Source of the DNA: Lasiodiplodia sp. COLG20
Lineage: Eukaryota > Ascomycota > Dothideomycetes > Botryosphaeriales > Botryosphaeriaceae
Length of the DNA: 64,000 nt
NCBI GenBank assembly: GCA_009801085.1
Contig: VNWV01000003.1
Coordinates: forward strand, 930,001-994,000
Reading direction: 5' to 3'
Part shown: piece after piece, positions 1 to 10,670 of the stretch
Layout of the letters: the number at the start of each line of letters is the position of its first letter
Position numbering within the stretch: position 1 is the first letter of the stretch
Translations under genes and position numbers: made by a program
Notes under the pieces: generated by a model
Database searches by the model: none
What the model was told of the DNA's origin: nothing
The model's input: only the letters and a program-made list of their open reading frames with translations

Positions 1-346
1 TCCCCACATCCGTCTCCGTCAACATCGGCGCCGCAACATGCACGACGCCCGCGCAGCCGCGCACAGCGTCCGCGAAGGCGCCGGGGGCAGCCATGTCGGG
101 TACCTCGACCAGCTCGAAGCGGTCGGGGCCGTGGCGCGTGGCAAAGAGGTCGGCGAGCCAGGCGTGTTTGCGGGCGTTGCGGACGGTGCCGCGGACACGG
201 TGGCCAGCGGAGAGGAGGGCGGAGCAGAGGTGGGAGGCGAGGAGGCCGTTGGCGCCGGTGATGAGGATGGGGCTTTCGGGGGCCAGGGCGGGGGAGGGGA
301 TGCTGATTGCCGGGGGAGGGGGTGGGGGCTTGGATAGGGAGGACAT
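1..346 (-). CDS. Extended SDR / NAD(P)-dependent epimerase-reductase, N-terminal part (cut by window edge)
   Basis: The frame starts at the ATG at 346 and stays open to base 1, giving about 115 residues without a stop, so the gene continues beyond the window. After a Pro-rich start comes a Rossmann nucleotide-binding turn, ITGANGLLASHL (about residues 27-38), then RGTVR, where NADPH-preferring members carry the 2'-phosphate-binding Arg, and VVHVAAP at the end of beta-4. These are hallmarks of the dihydroflavonol reductase / aldehyde reductase (GRE2-like) branch of extended SDRs, which reduce carbonyls in the cytosol. It resembles the SDR at 12.3 kb in this window (ITGANG/VTGANG, RGTVR, FEL). 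The catalytic YxxxK is outside the window, so substrate and activity cannot be judged. The family call is firm; the exact start is less so because an upstream exon is possible. Confidence 0.8.
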   Translation of the reverse strand, partial: MSSLSKPPPPPPAISIPSPALAPESPILITGANGLLASHLCSALLSAGHRVRGTVRNARKHAWLADLFATRHGPDRFELVEVPDMAAPGAFADAVRGCAGVVHVAAPMLTETDVG

Positions 347-1225
347 GGTGGATAGCGAAAAAAGTCGTTCGGAGGTTTCTTTTTCTTTTCGGGGAATTTG
401 GAATCTGTGGTGTGTGAATCCAATATGCGGGTGTGCGGGGAAAAGATAACAGAGCTCCACCTTGCTGTGCCGCATGGTCACGTGGAGGCGCTTTATGAAC
501 GTTTCGAGGCTGGGCAGATAAGACGTTGCGATTGCGTTGATAGCAGAACTTTGATTCTTGGTGATTCTTATTTGACAGGGGAGCAAATCAGTGTCGCTGG
601 ATTTCTGTTAGTGTAATTGGGAATGGCTGTCGTCTTCAACAACTTGTTTGCTGTGTAAACCTGGGACAACCAAGATGGCGATAACAGATTATGAAGTAGA
701 CAATGCCTTGAGCGTGATCTTGATATCTTCTTAATTTCGATCTTGACCTGCATGGATAAAGCCAACATCGGGTACTTACGCCTGATGGTTTTGCATACTC
801 CAGCTTGAAATGTAGCCAGTCTGAGCTACCACATGCTTCTTCCAACGTATGTGGAGCTAAATTACTTCATAAATTAGAAGCCAAAGGATGATTGGTATAC
901 AACAAAAGTTTAAAGTCAACTACCAATACCGCGCACGTGGTTCAGCATCCCTGTCAAAGCCCACGTTGTAGATCCAACACCAAGGCGCTGGTACATGCCA
1001 AGCATCTCATGCATACCCTTTCAAGCACGGTCCAAAGTGTCATTCACAGACAGCTGAAGCGGGCGCAAATACGTGCATAACAAATTAAACATTGGTATCT
1101 ACCCAACATATTGCCGTGTGTTTCCATGACCCGTTTCCAAACCAATCTAGAGCCGGAAAATATAACCAACCAAAAGAACGCTACAATGCACCATCACACA
1201 CTTCCAACTTTTATCCTCCTCCCAC
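347..1225. other. Intergenic spacer, no gene seen
   Basis: This lies between the start of the partial SDR and the 3' end of the GMC oxidoreductase. It is AT-richer than its neighbours. Short open frames occur on both strands but none shows a domain or a plausible splice partner. The proximal part should hold the SDR promoter; no clear TATA element stands out. Confidence 0.6.
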
Positions 1226-3890
1226 CTAATTCTCCTTAATCAAATCCGCCGCCTTCTCCGCAACCCCATACACGCACGCCTGCAGATGCGCCGCCGGAAT
1301 AAGCGGCATAACACTACTATCCACCACCCTCAGATTGCTCGTCCCATACACCCTCAACCTCGCATCCACCACACCCCCCTGCTCCAGCGGCAACATCGAC
1401 GCCGTGCCCGTCGGATGGTACTCGGTAAACAACCCGCCCTTGATCAAATCCAACAACTTCGCATCATCCGCGACCTGCTCGGCCGTCGGGTAGTTCTCCT
1501 CCGGCTTGAGCGGCGCGAGCGCGTCGGTCTGGACCAGGCGGTGGTTGAACTTGAACGCCTCGACCAGGTACTGCAGGTCGACGGGGTTGCTGCCGTAGCG
1601 CGGGTCGATGACGGGCGTGTCGAAGGGGTCGGCGGAGCGGATGCGGATCTGGCCGCGCGACAGGGGCTTCATCAGCGAGTACGTGAAGGAGCCGGCGTTG
1701 CTGTTCAGGATCTCGAATTGGCCGCGGCGGGCGTCGTTCAGCGCGGAGACGAGGAGCTCGTGCTGCGCGTCGTAGCCGGCGATGACGGACTCGTCCAGGC
1801 CGTCCATCAAGTGCTGGCCGGAGGTCTGGCCGCGTGCCCACTCGAGGACGGCGGTGAAGTTGTCCGTCATGTCCTTGAGCGAGGGGAAGGCGACGCCGTT
1901 GGGGGGGCCGGCGGTCCAGGGGCCCGTCGCGTCGTTGAAAAACGCGGCGCGGTTGGCGTCCGTGTCGACGGCGTAGGCGACGGGCGCGTCATCGTTGGCG
2001 GCGTAGTGGTTGTTGCTGGCTAGCATGTAGTGGTCCTGGTAGTTGTTGCCGACGCCGGGCAGGTCGAGGCGGGTAGTGATGCCCTGCGTGGCGAGGAAGT
2101 CGGCGTCGCCGATGCCCGAGTGTTGGAGGATTAGGGGGGTGTGCACGGCGCCGGCGGCGAGGATGACGTCGCGGCGCGCGGTGATGGTGCGGCGGGCGGA
2201 GGCGGAGGAGGCGGCGTATTCGACGCCCTGGACGCGCTGGGGGCACTTCTGGTTGGGTTGTTGGCGCTTGTTTTTCTTGGTGCGGCGGCGCTGCTTCTTG
2301 GAGGTGCAGGAGGACTCCTGGCAGTCGCAGGTGTAGGTCGTGGTGGTGATCTCGTGCACCTCGACGCCCGAGTTGGGGTCCCAGTTGGCGGGCGCGGAGC
2401 TCTTCAGGAGGTCGAAGAGTTGGCCGACGGGGAAGAAGTTGAACATGCCCACGCCGCTGCTGGACGATCCCTCGACGCTGCTGACGCTGTTGGGCTTGAA
2501 ACCCCAGTGCCTGCCCGTGCCGACGGAGCCCGACACGCTGGACTCGTTCGACGGCGTGCTGCCGTTGGCCCAGGTCGGGACGGTGAAGTTGGAGAACGGC
2601 GAGCTGGAACCGCCGAAGCCGGGGAAGAGACCGCCGGATGACGAGCCAGAGGACGAACCGGATGAGGAACCGGAAGCAGAGCCAGAGCCGGAGCCCGAAG
2701 CCGAGCCGTTGGTGTGCGACTTGGAACCGGAAGAGACGCCATCAACGCCAGAGCTGACAGGGCTGAAGGGGTTAGTGGGGTCCGAGGGGTTGGTCTGGCT
2801 GTCACCGCCAGTGGAAGACGATCCACCAGTGCCGTCCGATCCGGGATTGCTAGAGAAAGGATTGTCACCGAAAGGATTGCCACCGAAGTCAGGGCCATTA
2901 GGAGCGAAAGAACCAGGGACGTCGCCGCCGAACAAACCGCCCTCATCGTCGCTGTCGTCGCCATCATCGGCGTCGTTGCCGCAGTCAGAGCTGTCGTCCC
3001 AAAGGAGGCGCGTGACGAACTGGCCGCTAGAGATGTACAGGTTGTCACGCGAGGCGTGGGGGTCGTAGTGGACCCTGCGGGCATCAGCACGCTGCTTCGT
3101 CTCCGGGTCGATGCTCATGGGCAGGAAGGAAGCGCCAGCCGTGTCGCCGGCGTTGGGGTCGCCCTCGGTGGGGATGCCGAGCTCGTTCAGGCCGTTGTAG
3201 AAGTGCTCGGTTCCCGTGTAGAAGTGGCCCTGATAGCTGACGTTGACGCCGCCCTGGGCGATGCCGTGGACCGAGTCCTCGCTGTGGATCTGGTACTGCG
3301 AGGCTTGCTCGGGAGAGTAGTCGGCCGAGAAGGTTTCGCTCTGATTGGACAGTCAGTGAAGTGCTTTTATGTGGAAGTTCGTTGTGGTTCGTTACCCTCT
3401 TGAAGTACGGCATCATCGACTCCCAATTCCATCCGTCGTCACCGATCAGGGTTGCCCAGTCGTCGTAGTCACCAATGTTGCCCCTGTTCCACAGCATTCC
3501 GTTGATCAGAGTTCCTCCACCGACACCGCGACCGAGAGGGTAGTGCCTCGTCTTTCCATCGAGGTAAGTCTGAGCCTCGGTTCCCAGGTTCCAGTCGTAC
3601 TGCAGGTGACCGGAGAGGGCGCCGGCCGGGGGCGTGGGGTCGTTGCCGACGAAGAAGGGAACCCGCATCCACTCCTCATCCTGGTCGACGGGGCCGGCCT
3701 CGAGCACGAGAACCGTCACCGACGGGTCCTCGGTCAGTCTGTTGGCGACGGTGAGGCCACTGGCTCCTCCGCCGACAATAATGTAGTCGTATTGGTCTAA
3801 TAAGTCATCGTTGATGGGTCTGGCCTGTGATCTGAGGTCGAAAAGAGCGACGAGAGCTGCAAGCGGCAGCAGCGAGTAGTAGCGAGTCAT
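1226..3890 (-). CDS. Secreted GMC oxidoreductase (aryl-alcohol oxidase / glucose dehydrogenase type) with large low-complexity insertion
   Basis: Two exons, 3890-3396 and 3340-1226, flank a 55-nt GT-AG intron (3341-3395) and encode about 869 residues. A signal peptide (MTRYYSLLPLAALVALFD) precedes the FAD-binding motif DYIIVGGGASGLTVANRL (about 35-52) and GRGVGGGTLINGMLWNRG. The C-terminal half has SGIGD, PGVGNNYQDH and two active-site His contexts, YHPTGTASM (about 807) and IPAAHLQA (about 850), 43 residues apart as usual in this family. Such enzymes use FAD to oxidise alcohols or sugars, often outside the cell. The oddity is about 250 extra residues (about 283-533, bases 2235-2990) rich in Ser/Gly/Asp, with a Cys pair and a polybasic run (KKQRRRTKKNKRQQ), placed between VTRLLW and VQGVEYAA where family members have only a short loop. 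Usual length is near 600, so the insertion explains the excess. The family call is secure. Confidence 0.9.
2235..2990 (-). repeat. Ser/Gly-rich low-complexity insertion inside the GMC oxidoreductase
   Basis: The stretch is in frame and encodes Asp/Gly-rich, then NPF-containing, then Ser-Gly dipeptide-rich sequence, then a Cys-rich and polybasic tail. It separates two beta strands normally joined by a few residues in GMC enzymes. It has no internal stop. I did not find a convincing pair of splice sites removing it whole, but a cryptic intron cannot be excluded. Confidence 0.7.
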
Positions 3891-5609
3891 GCTAAAAGAG
3901 CGAAAGGTAAAGAATGATTGGCAGCCACACCCCGAGACAGCACAAGGAAAAATTAAGAGAGAGTGTACAGGGCTACGTCTCCAGGAGGGCGCGCAAGAGA
4001 CCCTTTATCGACCAGGCAGGCTCCCGCTTCAGGCCGGGACATGACGGCATGGGCAGCAAATGCTGTCGTATCGCATTGTGGGCCGAGCATGCTGTTGGCT
4101 GTTTGGGATGGACAGTCCATCAGGCGGGCCGGCCAATGGCGGCGGCCATAAGACCGCGCGGGTTTGTCACAGGAACATCGGCGGATGATGGACGGTCGTT
4201 CCTGGCAGAGCCAAGCTGCTGCCCGGGACTGCCCTGCGCCGTCGATGATCGTCAGGAGAACGGACCCGCGGTTGACCAATGGCCCCCAAATCACGCGGAT
4301 CAATGCCGCGTGCAGCAACGCTTCCGAGCAACAAGAGGTGGATTCCCGCGCCCATCTGGCGTCATGGCTGATCTCGCTTCAAAGCGATCAACGGCGGCCG
4401 CCGTTTTTGTGTCCATGGTGCAGCAGCCGCCGACGTTAACGCGCGGCAGGCGATCAGTAGAAGCTGGAGTGGGGAAACAGAAAAGAGGAGCCAGGCAGCT
4501 CAGGCGGCTGCTGCGCTGGCCGAGTCGTGACAAAAAGTCAAGCGCCTCGCCGTTTCACCTGCAGCCCTCAGCCACTACTAGCGGCGCCACCAATGCCGGG
4601 TCCCCGCGAATGGTGAGGCAGCCCTACCCATGCCAATTTCCAGGGCCGCGGGACTCGGGCTGCGCGTTTTTGGGAAGACTGTTGCCAAATGCATGTGCGC
4701 CAGCATGCACGCACACCTTTCTGCGGCAGCCGCTGAGCCGCCATCACCCGCTTCAGCATCGTGACACACGCACTCAGGCCGGCCGCAGGTCGAAACACGT
4801 CCAAATTAAGAACGCTGGGCAGAGGGCGTCGAGGAAACACCTTAAAAAACCTTAAGCCACTGTATCCACCTGCCCCAACTTTGACGTCACCCCTGGTTGA
4901 TGTCGCAAGTAGTGCACCCTGAAAGGCTTTTCCTCGGGCGCCAGCTTCCTCCCGGCCGACAGATCGGACGGCGTACGGCACAGCAATCGTGCTAAGGAGA
5001 CTTCGGCAATTCCGGATGCTGATGATACGAAAGACGGTGTCGCAGACTCGCCTCCAGTTGCTCTTCTCGTCGATCTGTTTCGAGCCGACGCCCTCGTTCA
5101 AGACTACCGCATCACGTGACGCACCGCCAGGGCCACTTTCTCTCCCGGATCTCGGTGACTCTAATGCACCCAAAACCCCCCAAGCGAACACGAGCATATC
5201 CCCCTCAGATCGGAAATTGAATCAATGATTTTCGTCAAGAAGGAGAAGGGTGGACTGATCAGACGACGATTCTCGAGATGGACGCACCCACAGATCGATA
5301 CGGCCTCCCATTGTTCTCGACTTTCTTGCCAGGATGATCTGCTCGGGGAAAAAACCCAGCAAGCTGAAAAAAGGAACGCGTCAACCCGCAGCCACCAGCC
5401 CGACGTACCCGCCCAGGGTAGCATCAGCAGTCGTCGTCGGAAGGAATCACACAGTAGTCTTCTTTACGCAATATCGCAGGATTCACACACTGCACGTCCT
5501 CTTCCGGCCGGCACGCCTCTTCTCGCCTCGCATGCGTTGTGCCTCATGCGCTGTCATCACTTCTCGGCCCTGGCATCAGTCCTGCCGCTTCCCTGCCCTC
5601 CCCCTTTCG
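3891..5609. other. Long GC-rich intergenic region, no gene supported
   Basis: This is the upstream region of the GMC gene and the downstream flank of the first P450. Long open frames at 3914-4855 (+), 4568-5197 (-) and from 5225 (+) translate to Arg/Pro/Ser-rich sequence with no domain and overlap each other; I take them as by-products of GC content. It contains two sites of recognisable shape, a CRE-like palindrome at 4882 and a CACGTG box at 5113. Pyrimidine-rich tracts occupy 5590-5660. Confidence 0.55.
4882..4889. promoter_or_regulatory. CRE-like palindrome TGACGTCA
   Basis: A perfect TGACGTCA palindrome, the binding form for ATF/CREB-type bZIP factors in fungi. It is about 1 kb upstream of the GMC oxidoreductase start and not near another annotated start, so its role is uncertain and chance occurrence is possible. 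Confidence 0.25.
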
Positions 5610-7881
5610 TCACATTTTCTCTTTCTCCTTCATCTCTTCTCTCCTCTCCTCGAACACAACCAGCATCTTCTGCGTCGGCACAGCAGCAACCCACTCGCGC
5701 CGCGGCGGCAGCTGTACGGGATGAAATCTGCTGTTCGCGCACGACAGCAGTCCTCTCGATGCCGACGGCGGGATTGCATCGTCGACGAGGCGGATGCGGA
5801 AATTGCGGACGACGTGCGAGACGGCGAGGTAGAGCTCGTAATACGAGAAGCTGTGGTCGTATCGTAGCTGCTAGTCAGCTTTTTGTTTCCTTTTTCGTAT
5901 ATTCTCTGCACCCACGCGCGCACATAGATGTGGAGATTTGGAGGGGCTGGGGGGTGGGAAGAATGAGTGGGGATGGGGGGAAGATCGAGGAAGCTCGGGC
6001 TCTATCAATACACGGGCAGATGGACAGACAGGAGGACTCACTGCGCGCCGATGCAGACGTTCGACCCCTTCGAGAAGGGGATGTAGTACCTATCGCGCAG
6101 CGCGAGCCCGTCGCTCAGCCGCTGCCCGTCGGCGCTCAGCCACCGGTACGGATCGTACTCGTCCGGGTTCGGAAACGCCGTCTTGTCCCTCAGGTACCAG
6201 ATAGGCGACGAGCTCAAGATCGTCTACACTCCCACACAACAACGTCAGCGCTGACATCTGGGACGCTAGGTGTTTGCCACACCAGCAAAAACGGTCGTTG
6301 GTATCCACGGTACGTACCCCACCCGGCAACCACCCCCTCCCGCCGCCCACCACCTCAACGCCCCCCTCGGGCACCACGCGCGGGAGCATCGCCGCCGCCG
6401 CGCCCGCCCAGCGTACGCCCTCCTTCACGCACGCCTTCAGCTTCGGCACGGCGTCGAGCCCACCCATGTTTTGCGGGAATCCGGCGGCGGACAGGTCGCC
6501 GTAAAGCTCGTCTTGGTAGCACTCGTTGTGCGCCAACGCCCACAGAATATGTGCTAGTGATGCTGATGTTGTATCTGTGCCTGGTCCGAGCATTTCTTTC
6601 GCCTCTGACAGCGCGCTCTGCGGCGCGAGGCCGGATTTGAGCATTACGCGGATGAAGTTCGGGAAGAGGGAGGTGCTGGACTGCTGCTGCTGCTTTGGGC
6701 CCTGTTGGTTGGATTGCAGGCCGGCGGCTGACCACTGTGATGGTGATGAGTTGTGAGTATAGGTAAGTCGGACCGCGAGTGGTAGTAGGGCAGGGTGGGA
6801 ATGGCGCGTACGGAGTCGAAGTCTTGCATGGCGCGGTGATACGCAGTGTGCCATCCCGTAGCGGCAAAGACGAGGTCCTCCAGCCTTTCCCAGACGAGAC
6901 AAAGACGCGGGAAGTTCGTGATCTGGTCCTCTGATCAGTGCGTTGCTTCCTTTTCTTCTTCGTGTCTGAGACGATTGCGCCTACCAGTGGCATCCATGTT
7001 GCCTTCTCGTCGTTCTTCGCTACCATGGCGAGCTCCTCGCCCCTTGACCATGCAGATATGGCGCCCACGGCCGTGCCGAATCCAAACGATGCTACACGCC
7101 TATCAGCAGATCACTCAAGCCAAGCTACTACAGTTACATACAGACGATGTCCGCTTCCAGAGCTCGGCACGCAGGAACCAGGTCGACGGGCCGATGACCG
7201 CCCTGTTTCAAGGCACGCACGAAGCCGTCAACCTGCTGCAGCATCAGCTCGCGCAGGTTGTCCATCTTGCTCAGGTTGAAGAGCTGGCCCATCAGCCTGC
7301 GACGTTTCGCATGCTCGTCGGCGTCACTGCGCAGGAAAAACATCAAGAAAAAGACAAAATCAGCCCATGGCCTCTTGATCGGCGTCTTTCAAGGTGTCAC
7401 GCCGGCCTTACGTGATGGAGAAAAGTGCGGGGTGGCCATCCTGGACGAATTCACCGTAGATCCGCGGGTCTTTGGTGAACTCGCTGCGGACTTTGTGCAC
7501 CAGGTCGTACACGTCCAGCGAGTAGAAAGACACCTCGTTCGGCCCAATGCGGACCAAGGGACCTGCGCTATCAATCAGCATTCACGGCCAGGTCTCGGCG
7601 GAGCTCGGGCAACTAACCGAGCTTCTCGTGCAGCCGGGGAAGCGCAAGCGTGATGTTGCCGAAATGCTCTTGTGGAAAAGCCCAAAACAGGCGTGAAAAT
7701 GGAGCGAGAACACTTGCATTAGGTACGGCTCGCAGCGGTGAGAGATACGCTCTCTTAATACCCTGATAGACTTTGTATTAGCATGGAACCGCTGTTTCCG
7801 CGGATTCCGACTAACCTTCACCACCAAGAGTATGACGAGCAGCAAAAGTGCGCCGCAAGTAGGGGTCCAGGCTGCGTTCAT
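5610..7881 (-). CDS. Cytochrome P450 monooxygenase (nine exons)
   Basis: A membrane-anchored heme monooxygenase rebuilt from nine exons. The first (7881-7816) gives a short N-terminal anchor with LLLLVILLVVK. Following pieces contain RAYLSPLRAVPNA, FGNITLALPRLHEKLG, GPLVRIGPNEVSFYSLDVY, and DADEHAKRRRLMG (C helix). The I helix reads MLGPGTDTTSASLAHILWAL, the ExxR of helix K is KEGVR, then LPRVVPEGG and DPYRWL, and the heme loop is PFSKGSNVCIGA with Cys as proximal ligand. The last introns are 6224-6317 and 5851-6041; the latter joins CIGA to HFSYYELYLAVSHVVRNF, which is normal for the L helix. The stop is at 5610. All main motifs are intact. A microsomal oxidase acting with a reductase is expected; the substrate is unknown. 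It is head-to-head with a permease gene 496 nt away. The position of one upstream junction (near 6915) is less certain. Confidence 0.88.
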
Positions 7882-8377
7882 GGCTCCGCCGTAGATAAAT
7901 CACGTGCGATCAACTGGTCCAATAGGGATTGATGCATCAAATAGATGTGCCTTTTTTACATAGCTTTCTATAAGTGTTGAAGGAGCGGAGGGAGCCGACG
8001 AGCAGCGATGGCGTCAACCGCCCTGCGCGACCGTCATCGTCTGTCTTATACGCTTTCGTGGCCATGTCCGGGCTGGGATCTGTCGGTGAGAGCGCCATGT
8101 CGAAGCAGTGAGCACCTATCTGGTGTTTGCCGTGGTTGTGATTGGACTCCGAGATCGCAGCTTTGCCGAGGGAGGCGTCTGCGACCGAAGGCGCGACCGG
8201 GGGCGCGTCAAATTTCGTCAATGACGTTGGCTCCTCCTCCAATGGCGTGCTGCTCACTCGACCAGCAAACATTATCACCCGCATGCGCCCGGCATTATTC
8301 GCGACAGCATAATAGACAGGAAGGACCCTGGCGTAGGGAACCACACACCGACTAGCTGACGTTGGAGGATCCCCACC
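7882..8377. promoter_or_regulatory. Shared divergent promoter region of P450 and permease
   Basis: The 496-nt spacer lies between the P450 ATG (7881, -) and the permease ATG (8378, +) and must contain both promoters. Open frames read through it (for example on the minus strand up to 8479), but they overlap the permease first exons and show no domain. No clear TATA box was identified. Confidence 0.5.
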
Positions 8378-10485
8378 ATGTCGCAACACGAGCCCGACTT
8401 GGCGTCGAAGCGGGGTGAAGAGCCGCTCGTTGAGGAAACCGAATCCCAGGACGCCGAGATTCTGGTAAGTCGCCGTCACAAGCTTTTTGGCTGCCGTTTG
8501 CTGATCGCGATTCTAGCGCCATCTTGGCTACAAGCCGGTACGTTTGTTCATACGAACATTCTGAGGGCTGCTTCCTGATCCGTGCAGGTGTTACATCGAA
8601 CCTACAACCTCTTCCACAACTTCGCCACCACATTTGGTAAGTTGATGAGACGCAATTGCTATCTTCATCGACGCTGATCAATTATAGCTGCGCTGTATTT
8701 CATTGGTGGTGTGCGCGTAACGTTTAGTACCGGCATTGCTGCGGGCGGAAACCTTGCTTATTGGTGAGTGGCGTTGATCTCCATTCCTGCCGATTGCTTG
8801 GTAACATCTTTCCCAGGACGAGTTTCATCGTTACCTGTGTCTTTACATTCATAACAGCAGCCGTTATTGCCGAGACATGTTCTTCTCTTCCATTGGCTGG
8901 ATCCATCTACCTCTGGGCTGCCGAGGCCGGCGGTCCTCGTTTCGGTAGACTATTTGGATTCGTTGTTGCTTGGTGGAGTACAACGGCATGGACTACCTTC
9001 TGCGCCAGTAAGCCAATTGTACCCTGAACATGCACCTAAGCTGACACACTCCAGGCAATACCCAGGCAGCCGTCAATTACATGCTTTCTGTAAGCCCACG
9101 TGTGCACCTTCGCATTGCTTGTGATGCTTATTCCCACCCCAGGAAATCGTCGTCTTCAACATCGACTTCCCCTCCGATGCATCCGACGTCAAGTTCCGAG
9201 CAGTCCAATGGATCTGCACCGAGATCATGCTAGCCATCGCCGCAATCGCCAACCTCATCCCTCGCAAGTGACCCCCATCGTCTCTACCATCCCGCACCTT
9301 ACTAACGCAACCCAGCCCGCTACTTCCGCTGGGTCTTCTACGCCTCCTCCTTCACCGTCGTCCTCGACTTTGTCATGAACTTGATCTGGCTGCCCATCGG
9401 CACCGCCAACACGTACGGCTTCCGCTCGACCCACGACGCCTTCATGACGACGTACAACGGCACCGGCGCCCCCGCCGGCTGGAACTGGTGCCTGTCGTAC
9501 CTCGCCACGGCGGGCATCCTCATCGGCTTCGACGCCTCCGGCCACGTCGCCGAGGAGACGCGCAACGCCTCCGTGTCCGCCGCCCGCGGCATCTTCTGGA
9601 GCACCGTCGTCAGCGGGTTGGGTGGGTTCGTGGTGGTGATTCTGTTTTTGTTCTGCGTCGTAAGTTGGCTGCCTGCCCTTGTTCCCCGGATCGTCTTGAG
9701 TTTGACTGACGCACACACCTACGCAGCCCGACGCCGACACGCTCTTCTCCTTCGGCGGCGCCCAGCCCTTCGTCCCGCTCTACGCCGTCCTCCTCGGCAA
9801 GGGCGGCCACATCGTCATGAACATCGTCTGCGTCGTCGCCCTCTGGTTTGTACGTAGCGCTCCTCCTCCTTCCCCCCTCCAGCCTCCCCCCTTACTTCCA
9901 ACTAACCCCCTTTCCCCCCAGAACACCGCCATCGCCATCATCGCCGCCTCCCGCCTAGTCTTCGCCGTCGCCCGCGACGGCGTCCTCCCCTTCTCCCCCT
10001 GGGTCTCGCGCGTCGACCCCGCCACCGGGCAACCCAAAAACGCCGTCCTCGTCGTCTGGGGCGTCGCCGCGCTCGTCACATGCAGCATCCTCCCCTCCGG
10101 CGTCGCCTTCACGTCGCTCGTCTCCGCCGCAGGCGTGCCCTCCGCCGCCGCGTACGGGCTCATCTGCCTGAGCCGGCTGGTGCTCACGCCGAAGACGTTT
10201 CCGAAGCCGAAGTGGAGTCTGGGGCGGTGGAGCAAGCCGATGCAGGTGGTCGGCGTGTTTTGGAATGGGTGGGTGGTGGCCGTGCTGTTTAGTCCGTACG
10301 TGTGGCCGGTGGAGGCGGCGACGCTGAATTATGCGCCGGTTATTATGGGGATTGTGACGGTTTTTGGGGTCGTGAGTTGGTGGTGGGTGCCGGCGGAGAA
10401 GTGGTTGCCGAGTCAGAGGATTAGGGAGGTGTTGGAGGCGGATGAGAGGAGTGGGGAGGGGGAGGGGGAGAGGGAGGAAAGGTGA
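8378..10485 (+). CDS. APC-family amino acid/choline permease (ACT subfamily)
   Basis: A twelve-helix plasma membrane transporter built from ten exons (8378-8464, 8517-8537, 8588-8636, 8688-8763, 8817-9007 and five more to 10485). A hydrophilic N-terminus (MSQHEPDLASKRGEE) leads to RHLGYKPVLHRTYNLFHN and the first helices, GIAAGGNLAYW and SLPLAGSIYLWAAEAGGPRFG, typical of the fungal ACT group that includes GABA (UGA4-like) and choline (HNM1-like) permeases. Later landmarks are FDASGHVAEETRNA, IIAASRLVFAVARDGVLPFS and GQPKNAVLVVW. It ends in a Glu/Arg-rich cytoplasmic tail. Likely proton-coupled uptake of an amino acid, choline or polyamine; the substrate cannot be read from sequence. The intron at 9264-9315 has a GC donor (GCAAGT) and is needed to give NLIPPRYFRW. 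Shared promoter region with the P450. Confidence 0.88.
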
Positions 10486-10557
10486 TGGGGGTGTGGGGAG
10501 GGGGTTAGGAGGAATGAGTGGAGGTTGAGGGGAGCTCGGCATATAGACAGGCGGATA

Positions 10558-10576
10558 GACGGACGGACGGACGGAT
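10558..10576. repeat. GGAC tetranucleotide microsatellite
   Basis: A short run of GACG/GGAC units directly downstream of the permease stop. It is a simple repeat in the 3' flank with no coding role. Confidence 0.6.
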
Positions 10577-10670
10577 AGGGGCTTGGTCTTCAGGTGCCTC
10601 AGAATGAATACCTCGATGATGAAGCGATCGAGTTACCCGTGAATCAATTGGCTGATCTAATATGACAAAG

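Noticed and set aside
1286..2023. Plus-strand open frame over the GMC oxidoreductase
   Set aside because: Antisense to well-supported coding sequence.
3914..4855. Plus-strand open frame of 313 residues
   Set aside because: Arg/Pro/Ser-rich translation, no domain, overlapped by similar frames on the other strand; explained by GC-rich promoter sequence.
4568..5197. Minus-strand open frame of 209 residues
   Set aside because: Antisense partner of the previous frame, no family features.
5225..6640. Plus-strand 471-residue frame
   Set aside because: Its second half is antisense to the P450 exons and its first half is low-complexity; not a gene.
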